Assembly (NCBI GenBank): GCA_021234155.1
Contig: JAJEKV010000021.1
Location: 16,503,563 to 16,567,562, forward strand
Length of the DNA stretch: 64,000 nt
Direction: 5' to 3'
Source of the DNA: Isoetes taiwanensis
Taxonomy: Eukaryota > Streptophyta > Lycopodiopsida > Isoetales > Isoetaceae
A program made the translations under genes and the position numbers. The notes under the pieces are model-generated. The model worked only from the letters and a program-made list of their open reading frames with translations, did not search any database and was not told where the DNA came from. Every line of letters begins with the position of its first letter. The first letter of the stretch is position 1. Below are positions 55,188 to 64,000 of the stretch, piece after piece.

Positions 55188-57159
55188 GATATGTTGGTAC
55201 GGTGTAGGTAGTGCCCGCTTTGGGGGTAGTTTCCTCAAAATATAGAGAACAAGGGCAGAGGGAGCAATTTCCACAAGCTGAAAAGGCCCATGAATAAGTT
55301 ATTGCAACAATTAAAGGGGAAAAAGTATTGGCATAAAAGAAAATGCATAAACATTGTCACTTACAAAATAGACAGCAGCATTTAATACAGGATGGTCAAG
55401 AACATCGAGATCCAAACGTTTATCAAATGCAGCCCATGCCATCTGGTCCGATATACCAACAAGTAAACAAATCATCCACAAAACAGCATCACGCAGAGTG
55501 TTTTTAAGCAGTAAAAGCTTACAATTGCAGATCTGATTATAAAGCAAGTAAAACATATTGCCGTAACCCAGCCAACCTGAATATAGGAATATATCAGTCA
55601 ACAATCCAAAGAAATCAATCTAGAGAAATAAAAAGTTGATTTGAAAAGAAGACAAGGACCTCCTGAAGCTTTTTGCGACGCCCTTTAGATTCAATAGGAA
55701 ACCTTTGCAGCATAAGGAAGAGCCTAACAGAAATAAAACCCGAATCAAAATTCACAAAGAAGAGTGCTCGTTACAAATTAGTTTTTAAGTTTAATGTATT
55801 GTTCACATGCTTTAAACACGAAAGCAGGGAACAAACCAAATAACTAATTCACTTAAACAACATAAGCAGAAAACACACAAAAGAGAAACCACTAAACATA
55901 AACAACATTTTTTTCATTCAATTGCTTTAAAATATGGATTTAAGTGTGGACAACCAAACTTACCAAGAAATTAATTAATTAAGACTCCCTCAAAAAACCC
56001 CTTTTGCAGAATACAATACTTACCGCCCTCCATACAGTAGAAAACCAATGGTGGCAGTAAATGAAACCCCTGAACAACCATGTCAGACAACTCATATCAC
56101 TGCTTTTGCAGACCAGCAAACAGAAACAAATATACAACAATACCTGCAAAGAAGATTTTAGAAATGCTGCTAAGAAAGTGGACTGGCTTCCACCACATTC
56201 CTAACCATATGAAAATCTATCATTAAAGGAAGTATCTTTAGATAGAGCAGTCAAAGAAGGTAAAAAAAATGCTTATAAAACGTTTTTACCTGAATTACAT
56301 ATATGACAGTGTTGACCCCCATAAAGGTTGGGCGCAGTTTGTCAGTAGGTAGACTACGTGCCTATCATTATAGTGGCAACTTTAAGCAGATTATTTTCTT
56401 CAGAAGCAAACTGGTAGGTTCGAAAAATAAATGCTTATACCTGGTGGTATATTTCACCCCAAAACAGAACAAGAAGGGTATAGGTAGTAAAAAATAGGAG
56501 GCCTGGAAGGTCCAAAAGAAAAGCCTGGAGAATCTGCATTAGAGCGCAAGGTGTCCTGAATCCGTTCATATGATTATCACAAAATAATAAACATAATCAA
56601 AGTAAAGGATTTCTTGTCAACAAAAGTTATAATTTATAAATTCTAAGGTGTATCCTAGGATTCATCATAATTACTAATCTTTGTCAGGATGAAAAGTTTC
56701 CATACCTCAGGCTTAAGAGGCTTAAGGAACTGAACCTGCTGGCGGAAAACAAAAACAACAGCCCTCACTGCACAGTAAGATGGTACAATTTTACTAATCC
56801 AAAAATTTCTATTACAAGAACCTCCCTTTGAATGCTTTCCCTCACCTCCATTGACCAAGAAATTCAATAAGTGGAACACTTTTTGAGTGGTCCATCCGTA
56901 TTCCGGAACCCGAATCTCAATCCTTATAAGTTGTACCTGCTGATAAGGCACGAACCATTAACTTGTAGTTGTGGAGCACAAGGAATAAGGGGCGAGAATA
57001 AAGATTCCTTACAAGGGCAATAGTTTCTATAAGGGCATAAGCCCCAGCTAGACCATAAAAGAATCGGTCTTGCCAAACTTTGGACTCATTCAAAGTCTCC
57101 CACCAATCCACCCCTGACCTTAATCCCAAATACAAGTAACTAATCACAGGCCCGTCCAT
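54915..57159 (-). CDS. TOM1: TOM1/TOM3-family protein, copy 2, in-frame fusion to gypsy gag
   Basis: Duplicate of the gene at 43-45 kb, with the same exon order and splice sites (exon 1 57159-57013; last exon starts at 55277). Differences are few: for example Ala-to-Glu in exon 1, a 9-bp tandem duplication adding Leu-Lys-Pro in exon 3 (about 56715), and LRE to LQE in exon 8. The last exon reads [16 protein letters not shown] and then, instead of PIR-stop, HISR followed directly and in frame by the gag start [10 protein letters not shown]. It continues to a stop at 54915. If spliced as drawn, the product is a TOM1-like protein with about 90 extra gag residues. The membrane-spanning part looks intact. 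Expression is unknown; the fusion could be inert. Confidence 0.8.
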
Positions 57160-57403
57160 ATTCAACGCTTGTTATTCTTTGCACTCCTAACCCTAGAATT
57201 TAAGTGCTATCATGCCTTTTCTCCAAGCACTTTCAGATCAATGGGCCCGTTTCCACATAATTAAGAAGCCAAACTAGGCAGTTATTCAAAGCTTGTGCTT
57301 TTGAACTAGCTGGGCCAAATGGGTAGTAAATGAACCTCAATAAAAGCGGCAAATAAGCGCCCACCGGAGAAGATTACCTCAGAAGCATCATAAACCCATA
57401 AAC

Positions 57404-58170
57404 TGATACATACGGTCTTTCATGTCTGCAAAATTATCAAACACGGTTAATAAAAACAACCGGGATTCTCCAGATCAAGGTCTCTCGGCACAACTTATCC
57501 ACCCAACCGAGCTCTGATTTGCAAACACGGCAAGTCTAAGTTCAGTCTCTTCCCAATTCTGAGAGTCTGCAATCCAACTGGATAGCCTCTCTGGGATTCT
57601 CTGCAATTCTCTAAAACTCAGAAGACATTCAATCAGCAAATTTCTAACAAGTTTACAGCAAGACTGGCGATCAGACCATAAGACACTTCCCAATTCTGCA
57701 GGTCGATGGCTTCTTATACTATTTTAAAAATGTAGTCTATATCTTAATCTAGCGATTTCCCTTTACCTTTTTGCTAATTTCGGAGGCCTTTTCCTGCAAT
57801 CCGGGCTGGTATGTTGGCCCAGGAGCTAATTCCGGTTCCGATGGCCTTTTCGGCTGAAAGTCAGCCATTTCCGGAAGATCCTTGGATCTGTTCCGGTACA
57901 TCCGGCAGTTCCACTTGCCATTGCCGCTGGTCGCTACATTGTGGCGACCTTTTTCATTAGTTTTTAACATTACATTATTTCAATGGTTAAGATTTCAATA
58001 GTCCTTTAATATAACCTTTAAGACTTTCGATAGTTCCTTTATTTTAATATAACCTTTGAAACTTCTAGCAATCAATCAAGATTACACAATATTTATCTAA
58101 AGCCCTTGCCTCTGTGTTTGTCTCTGCAAATCATTCCTCTGAGCCACGCCCCCAAGCTAGTGCCGTATCG
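57404..58170 (-). mobile_element. LTR-B, left copy (solo-like), TSD taaac
   Basis: A 767-bp LTR, read on the minus strand from (T)GATACGGCACTAG to CCGTATGTATCA; the first base is mutated in this copy. It is flanked by the 5-bp repeats taaac at 57399-57403 and 58171-58175. Copy 1 of the locus (about 45213-45231) shows the uninterrupted site cccataaacagataaaa. It is alignable throughout to the LTR at 60009-60762 but with many small differences and indels. Confidence 0.85.
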
Positions 58171-58312
58171 TAAACAGATAAAAACGCTTGATCTTCCTTC
58201 CAACCGCCCTGCTATTCTTCCTCTGGGGATACCACTGCTGGAAAAAGAAGCTTGATCTTGTCCTGGGCTGTGCCAAGACGGCTAAGATCCGCCCGTCCTC
58301 AAGTCGTGGCAA
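58171..58312. repeat. Upstream segment of TOM1-like gene, copy 2
   Basis: Near-identical to 45222-45371. It is interrupted on the left by LTR-B and on the right, after gtggcaa, by the start of LTR-C. Confidence 0.8.
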
Positions 58313-58616
58313 TGTGACGTTCCAGGGAAATATACGCCATAAATACGTATATTTCCGGGTCCGTCAGCATAGAAGTCTACCTCGTAGCCTTGTATACCTT
58401 AGGAAGTGGCATGGGTGTATATCTAAGTTATGTATATAACTAAGATAAACTTAGGATAAGGCCCATTTCCACATGGCCTCATCCTATTGGGCAACCGCCA
58501 TATGGCCACGTCCCATTGGAGCCACGTGTCATCCCATGTGGACCCTAATCTATATTAACCTAAACCCTAACCCTAGGCCTCTTTTCCTGGCCCTAACACC
58601 CTGGGAACCTTCTTCG
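58313..58616 (+). mobile_element. LTR-C, truncated copy
   Basis: It starts TGTGACGTTCCAGGG exactly where copy 1 of the locus continues uninterrupted, and matches 61867 to about 62168. The match stops within or just after the word cttcgca; the following bases lead into the gag of element B. It includes the stretch taaaccctaaccctagg. Confidence 0.75.
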
Positions 58617-58744
58617 CAGTCACAGTTGCCCCCTTCTAAATTCTAGAGCAGCATTCATTTGAAGAAAAACTTTCATTATCTCAAATCAAATGAATACAAT
58701 GCTCAAACCATTCAACAAACATATGTCTGCACAGATGTTTTACT

Positions 58745-59884
58745 CTACTTATCTTTACCCACATAGCCGATTTGAAGCCGACTTCTTTCGTAGGCTTCCA
58801 CCTTTTCTTTGTCAAACTTAGTGTGGGAACCTTCAGGAACTTTTTCAGGAACTTCTTCTGCAACATGAACATGGGCAATCTGCGCAGATGTTCGGGCTTT
58901 TGCTCGAGTATCCTCCTTTGGTTGCTCAGGATCCCCTTTGGATATAACTTTTGGACATTGATTCTTATAATGTAGACCTCCGCATATAAAATATCCTCCC
59001 AAAGGTGCTTTTGCCTGCCCTTTGGCCATCCCCCGTTCTCCATTGCTCCCCTTCGTACAGGTTTCATCATTACCAAGCAAGGCACTTACTCGGTACCTCT
59101 TATTCTCTCTTTCAGATACCTTGCCATTATCTGGTTTAAAATTCTTCTCTTGAGGGTACCCCTCCCAGATATCATATCGTACTATACTAGGATTGAGTTT
59201 CATCTCTGCGGCTTAAGTCTTTCGCATCGCTTCATCAATAGTCGATGGTTCTGCAAAATATAGCTCTGCATATAATGGATCTCGTAGTCCAGCTACAAAT
59301 TTTCGTGTCACTTCACTTTCAGATAGTCCTTCTGGATGTAATTCTCCCATCTGTACTGCTAAATAGGAGAACTTGGAGTAAAAATGATGTACCGATTCAT
59401 GTTCCTCTTGCTTAAAAAGATCCCACTGTCTTTTAAGATCTGGATAATAATTTGCATGCAAGTTGTGTGATTCGAATGCTTTTCTAAAAGCTGCCCGAGT
59501 TTTTATCTGAGGTAACAATTTCTTCCGTCCTTGCCACCATATTCTGGCTACATCAGTTAAATATTTATCCATGGCCTGCAATTTTTGCTCCTCCGTAGCT
59601 TTGACTCTTTCAAAGAAACTTCCCCAACTTGCCAAGAATCCCAGAACTACTGGTGGACTCCGTTTATCTCCGGCATATGACGACATTCCTTCTACCTTCT
59701 CCAACCATTTAATTCGACCTGTTCTGACATTGACAACTGTAGGAGAATCAGATGGTGGTGGAGTAACTGGTGGCGTATTTGCAGGCAACGGAGGCTGTTG
59801 GAATATGTCTGGCAAATGCCCATACAGAATTGCTACATATTCAAGTTTCCTTTGATTTTCCTCAAAACTGGCAGATGTAGGCAT
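58745..59884 (-). pseudogene. LTR retrotransposon gag (element B) with one in-frame stop
   Basis: The frame begins MPTSASFEENQRKLEYVAIL at 59884 and contains a retrotransposon gag core (YLTDVARIWWQGRKKL, FRKAFESHNLHANYYPDLKR, HHFYSKFSYLAVQMGEL, TRKFVAGLRDPLYAELYF). At 59213-59215 a single TAA follows AMRKT. The same frame then continues AAEMKLNPSIVRYDIWEGYP to the stop at 58745. A reduced zinc-knuckle-like CGGLHYKNQCP lies near 58975. The rest of the element (protease, pol) is absent. The start lies about 125 bp inside LTR-B, after a primer-site-like TTGGTATCCG. Confidence 0.75.
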
Positions 59885-60008
59885 GCCAATCTGAATCGCA
59901 ATTCACAAGCAGCAAAGATTCATGGCCTGGTTATACCGAAGCTACAGAAGATTAAATTTGTTCGGGCCATTTCATTGGGTCTTAGGATATCACAAATCGG
60001 ATACCAAT

Positions 60009-60762
60009 TGATACATACGGCCTTTCCCTGCGCAAAATTATCAAACACGCTTTAATAAAAACAACCCGATTCTCCGATCAAGGTCTCTAAGACAACTTAT
60101 CCACCCAACCCACTGATTTGCAAACACGACAAGTCTAAGTTCAGGCCTTTTCCCAATTCGAGAGTCCGCAATCCAACTAGATAGCCTCTCCGGGATTCTC
60201 TCGCAATTTCTAAAACTCGTAAGACATTCAATCAAGACATTTCTAACAAGTCTACAAAGAAGATCAAGCGATCGTAACCATAAAACACTTCCCAATTCTG
60301 CAGATCGATGGCTTCTTATACTATTTTAAAAAGGTAGTCTATATCTTAATCTAGCGATTTCCCTTTACCTTTTTGCTAATTTCGGAGGCCTTTTCCTGCA
60401 ATCCGGCCGGTACGCTGGGCCAGAGCTAATTCCTGCCCCATGGCCTTTTACCGAAAGTCACCCATTTCCTGAAGATCCTTGATCTCGCTCCCGGACATCC
60501 GGCAGCCCACTTGCCATTGCCGCTGGTCGCTACATTGTGGCGACCTTTTTCATTAGTTTTTAACATTACATTATTTCAATGGTTAAGATTTCAATAGTCC
60601 TTTAATATAACATTTAAGACTTTCGATAGTTCCTTTATTTTAATATAACCTTTGAAACTTCTAGCAATCAATCAAGATTACAAAATATCTAAAGCCCTTG
60701 ACTCTGTGTTTGTCTCTGCAAATCATTCCTCTGAGCCACGTCCCCAAACTAGTGCCGTATCA
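60009..60762 (-). mobile_element. LTR-B, right copy (5' LTR of element B)
   Basis: A 754-bp LTR, minus strand from TGATACGGCACTAG to CCGTATGTATCA (TG...CA ends, TGATAC/GTATCA inverted tips). On its inner side lies ATTGGTATCCGATTTG, a decayed tRNA-Met-type primer site, and then gag. On its outer side lies taaac (60763-60767), the same 5 bases that flank the left LTR-B copy. Confidence 0.85.
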
Positions 60763-60836
60763 TAAACAGATAAAAACGCTTGATCTTCCTTCCAGCCGCC
60801 CTACTATTCTTCCTCTGGGGATACTACTGCTGGAAT
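60763..60836. repeat. Upstream segment of TOM1-like gene, copy 3 (left part)
   Basis: taaacagataaaaacgc... to ...actactgctgga. The copy is interrupted here and resumes at 61797 (aaaagaagcttgatc...). Confidence 0.75.
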
Positions 60837-61796
60837 ATGTAGCATAATAACAGGGGGTTTTCTTTGTGTTTTTGTACGCTTTTCACTAAGGTTTTCCTAT
60901 GATTTCGTGATGTATTCAAATGGATGTATTAATGCGTACATCTAGAGTGCACCATTTCTAAGCCATTGATTTTAGCCTTTTTTTTTTCAATGGTCAACAA
61001 CCAATGGCTCACAACAAAAGCCCTTTTTTTGTGCGTGTGGTGCATAATGGACACATGAAGGGCCATTGATTTTAGCCTTTTTTTTCAATGGCTCACAACA
61101 AAAACCCTTTTTTTGTGCGTGTGGTGCATAATGGGCACATGAAGGGCTTGAATGGCGCATGTAGTGCAGTTTCCCCACCGGCAACACATTTCTTATCATA
61201 ACGTTTGATCCAGAGCTCTGTTTGAGATGATTTTTATTGCTTGGAAAGCTCTCTCCGAGATCTTTTTGATAGTGTATGATATGGATATGTTTGATTAAGT
61301 TATCTATGCTAAAACAGCAATTTTTCGGCCGGGTTTGGTAGGCTTTCACATCCTACCAGCTGATTAATACAGGATTGCGCTATTGGATATTGTTTTATGG
61401 CTCATTCCGAATGAAGCTTGCAAAAAATTACCATGCATTTTTAGATTTTGAGGCAGTTATTATGCAAATTCCAAGGCTTCTAGATCCTTGTGCTAACAAG
61501 CAGAAAAGTTTCCCACTTTGGTTTCTCACCACAAGAATCCATGGAGGCCAAAGGCTGCTGTTAAATTCTAGTTGAAAAATGTTTGTGTATGGGTGTTGCA
61601 AACTTTATGCCCGGAGTCACCCCCCGTGTGAATATGCACCCAAACCAAAGGGGGTTTAAGGGGGGTTTTAATTTGAATGTGTTGGACCCAATGGTTGTGT
61701 TAATTAATGTCAATGGTAGTTATGTGTTGGTTGTTAATGTCAATGGTTGTTATGTGTTGGTTGTTATGTGTTGGGGGATTTAATTTTTATATGTTG
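60837..61796. mobile_element. ~960-bp insertion of unknown family, includes foldback copy C
   Basis: It splits the third copy of the upstream segment. The left end (atatgtagcataataacagg) matches the reverse of the repeat at 23440-23612. Two tandem units of about 90-100 bp follow (60961-61060 and 61061-61145). The right end (61610-61796) is the right arm of the foldback family, ending in tttttatatgttgg. I could not identify target duplications or matching ends, so it may be two nested insertions. Confidence 0.55.
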
Positions 61797-61866
61797 GAAA
61801 AAGAAGCTTGATCCTGTCCTGGGCTGTGCCAAGACGGCTAAGATTCGTCCGTCCTCGTCGTGGCAA
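61797..61866. repeat. Upstream segment of TOM1-like gene, copy 3 (right part)
   Basis: aaaagaagcttgatcctg... to ...cgtggcaa, followed immediately by LTR-C as in copy 2. Confidence 0.75.
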
Positions 61867-63511
61867 TGTGACGTTCCAGGGAAATATACGCCATAAATAC
61901 GTATATTTTCGGGGTCCGACACCATAGAAGTCTACATCGTAGTCTTGTATACCTTAGGAAGTGGCATGGGTGTATATCTAAGTTATGTATATAACTAAGA
62001 TAACCGTAGGATAAGGCCCATTTCCACATGGCCTCATCCTATTGGGCAACCGCCATATGGCTACGTCCCATTGGAGCCACGCGTCATCCCATGTGGACCC
62101 TAATCTATATTAATCTAAACCCTAACCCTAGGCCTCTTTTCTTGGCCCTAACACCCTGGGAACCTTCTTCGCACTCGAAACCCCGTTTCGAGTGTCGTTT
62201 GCTGTGGCATAGCCTAGTGCAGCAGCCCCCGGAGTGTGTGCACGATCTTGGAGAGAGCAGGGCTTCGACCACGTCGAGGAGCATGGAGATGCCAGGAATG
62301 GGAGGGAGCCCTTTGGGAGCAGGTATTTGGAGTAGTGTTTATAGTATTTCATCTGGAAGTTAGCACTCCAGATGAGTCAGTATGTTGTATCTAGAGTAGA
62401 GCCATCCTAGAACCCTTATTCAACATCTTGAACCCTAATCAAGAAACCCTAATTGTAAGTTAGATATGTATGATTAGGTTAGATGTTATTCCGATGATTA
62501 TGATGATATGATGTTATGTGATGTTGGTTGATCATGTGTTGCTCCTCTTGTATTGGGAAGGGGGGTAGAGACCTAGTAGCCTTACTTAGTAATACTCCTA
62601 GTTAGACCCTTTAGTTCCTATTATTATGCGGCCTGTGCATAGGAACCCACCGGGCTACGGGGGCTATGATGTGACTCAGCACTACATAACGGGGCTAGAG
62701 GCGAGACGGAGGGAGGGTCCCTGCTGAGCACGGCTACTGGGGACCCCATAGCGGGCTAGGTTTATGGCCAGTCACTTTCGAGTGGGCCGGGCATGGGTCC
62801 GACACCTCCTGGGGCAATGGTGTCGCCCTGCCTCTCAAGAGCTGCAGGTGATGGCCTGGCTCTTGTTTTGGGGGGTTAAGTCGGGGATGAATCGTGTGTC
62901 GCCACGATTCTCTAGCCGCCCGTGGAACCTCTAGACCCCGGGAAGGGGAGATGCAACCCTTCCTGCCTCAACGGACCGGGGAGATGCAACCCGGAGTAGT
63001 CTCGATGGGTGATGCCAAGAGATTGCGTATCTGGAAGGCTAGAGTCATGCCAGAGCTCGATTTAGCCCATCTGCAAAGTATGCACAGGAGGGGCGGATGG
63101 AGTGGTCAACCCTAGCCATTGTCTATAGCCAGCCCCACCATTGTTATGACTCGGTCTGCTCTATCTTGAGGCCTAGCCATCGGTCTACCTCCCCATGAGT
63201 CTGAGCCTTGGGTAGGAGCTCTCATGTTTTATGGCATATGTTTATCTCTGTTGTAATTACGGTTATGTGGATGTGCTACCCTTTGGAGTAGTATGATGTA
63301 TTGTTACTGCTAGTTCTGACGTTGTTTATGCTTCCGTTGTGATAGGAGCCCATAGGGGAAGGGCGCGCAAGACACCTTCGTGTCCCCTTCCCGCACTAGG
63401 GTTACTCTAGAGTGCGGGATAGACGGAGGGCCCGTGCGGTCGAAGGACCGGATGGGGGATTTCCTACGGAGTGTACGGCCGGGTGCCGTATATTTTGTAG
63501 GGAGCATCACA
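61867..63511 (+). mobile_element. LTR-C, complete 5' LTR (1645 bp)
   Basis: It starts TGTGACGTTCC and ends GGGAGCATCACA (TGTGA/TCACA inverted tips). It is immediately followed by a tRNA-Met-type primer-binding site, so this is the 5' LTR of an element pointing to the right. The LTR is unusually GC-rich in its second half. It contains taaaccctaaccctagg at about 62116 and no long ORF. Confidence 0.85.
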
Positions 63512-64000
63512 ATAGTATCAGAGCGATGTTATTGGTTGACCAGGAACTAGCACTGACCATGTCCTTAGTAAGTAGCCTAACAGGCCTAATAGGGTGTGAA
63601 ATGAAAATTTCCACCATGGAACCTCGAAAATAGGGGAAATTTTTTTCTCCTAGGTAGTGGGTCCGTAAGATTAGGCTAAGTTGTTAGATGGGGAAAAAAG
63701 AATGAGTTAAATTAACATTCTAGTAAAGTTGGAGTGGAAATTATGCATGAGCATCAGATTTCACCCAAAATAGGTCGAAGAATCATGTCAATCCGAGACC
63801 CGGGTGAAAAATGGCGCAAATCCATAATTGACACTTCAAACCATTAGGAAAAATTCGAAATTATAGTATAATACAGCATTAACCATATACTAATAAATAA
63901 GTATACTGAGATAATTAATAAGGGGGGCTAATTAGTAGGGCTATTAATGGTAGGAGAATATTCTCTAGAGCATCTTCCCTTTTAAATATCTTCTTGCCAC
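63512..64000 (+). mobile_element. Internal region of element C, cut by window edge
   Basis: It begins ATAGTATCAGAGCGATG, close to the canonical TGGTATCAGAGC primer-binding site complementary to initiator tRNA-Met. Only untranslated leader-like sequence is present before the window ends; gag is presumably beyond 64000. Confidence 0.75.

Noticed and set aside
58559-58576. Telomere or interstitial telomeric repeat (taaaccctaaccctagg)
   Set aside because: Only about two units, located at the same position in both LTR-C copies, so it belongs to the LTR rather than to a telomere.
57404-60762. A simple full-length LTR element bounded by the two LTR-B copies
   Set aside because: The interval contains a copy of the outside flank and a truncated LTR-C instead of pol and a polypurine tract, so it is a rearranged mosaic.
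60987-61349. Cys-rich repeat protein (HYAPHAQKKGFCCEPL twice)
   Set aside because: A by-product of the two-unit tandem repeat at 60961-61145.

Overview
The window looks like nuclear DNA of a land plant with a large, transposon-rich genome. The evidence is a 25-exon plant-type PRP28/DDX23 helicase gene with GT-AG introns, a plant-specific TOM1/TOM3-family membrane protein gene (present twice), plant-type LINE and Ty3/gypsy relics, and AT-rich intergenic DNA with many microsatellites. I cannot name the species. A fungal-like chromovirus relic and a Crypton-like recombinase relic make a non-angiosperm (bryophyte, lycophyte, fern or gymnosperm) plausible, but that is inference.

Layout. 1-5.15 kb: a LINE 3' end, a broken pogo/Tigger-type transposase and a 1.2-kb MULE-like element carrying a SWIM zinc-finger ORF. 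5.2-8.5 kb: no recognisable gene; it ends in a 580-bp inverted-repeat element just upstream of a gene. 8.68-14.03 kb (+): a complete PRP28/DDX23 gene, about 948 codons; my manually placed splice sites keep one open frame with a total length divisible by three. 15.3-16.1 kb: a dead protein-kinase copy. 16.4-18.4 kb: an internally deleted hAT transposase and a hAT-type MITE with a perfect 8-bp target duplication. 20-21.5 kb: a Crypton-like tyrosine recombinase relic next to a foldback element with a 104-bp perfect inverted repeat. 21.5-33 kb: low-information DNA with microsatellites, a pair of 150-bp direct repeats, a second foldback copy and a LINE fragment. 33-36 kb and 39.7-41 kb (-): two related hAT transposase relics, with a fungal-like gypsy reverse transcriptase scrap between them.

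43.0-64 kb is the most informative part. A TOM1-like gene (11 exons, 288 aa, -) lies at 43.0-45.0 kb, and a second copy lies at 54.9-57.2 kb. The last exon of copy 2 runs in frame into the gag ORF of a decayed gypsy element (51.6-55.2 kb). The sequence upstream of the gene occurs three times (about 45.2, 58.2 and 60.8/61.8 kb). The first occurrence is an empty site for two different LTR insertions that are present in the other two. These define LTR-B (767 and 754 bp, TG..CA, TSD taaac, with a gag ORF) and LTR-C (1645 bp, tRNA-Met-type primer site, internal part leaving the window at the right edge).

The two cellular gene types are unrelated in function: spliceosome activation (PRP28) and a vacuolar-membrane multispan protein (TOM1 family). 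Everything else is mobile DNA, its debris, or short tandem duplications.
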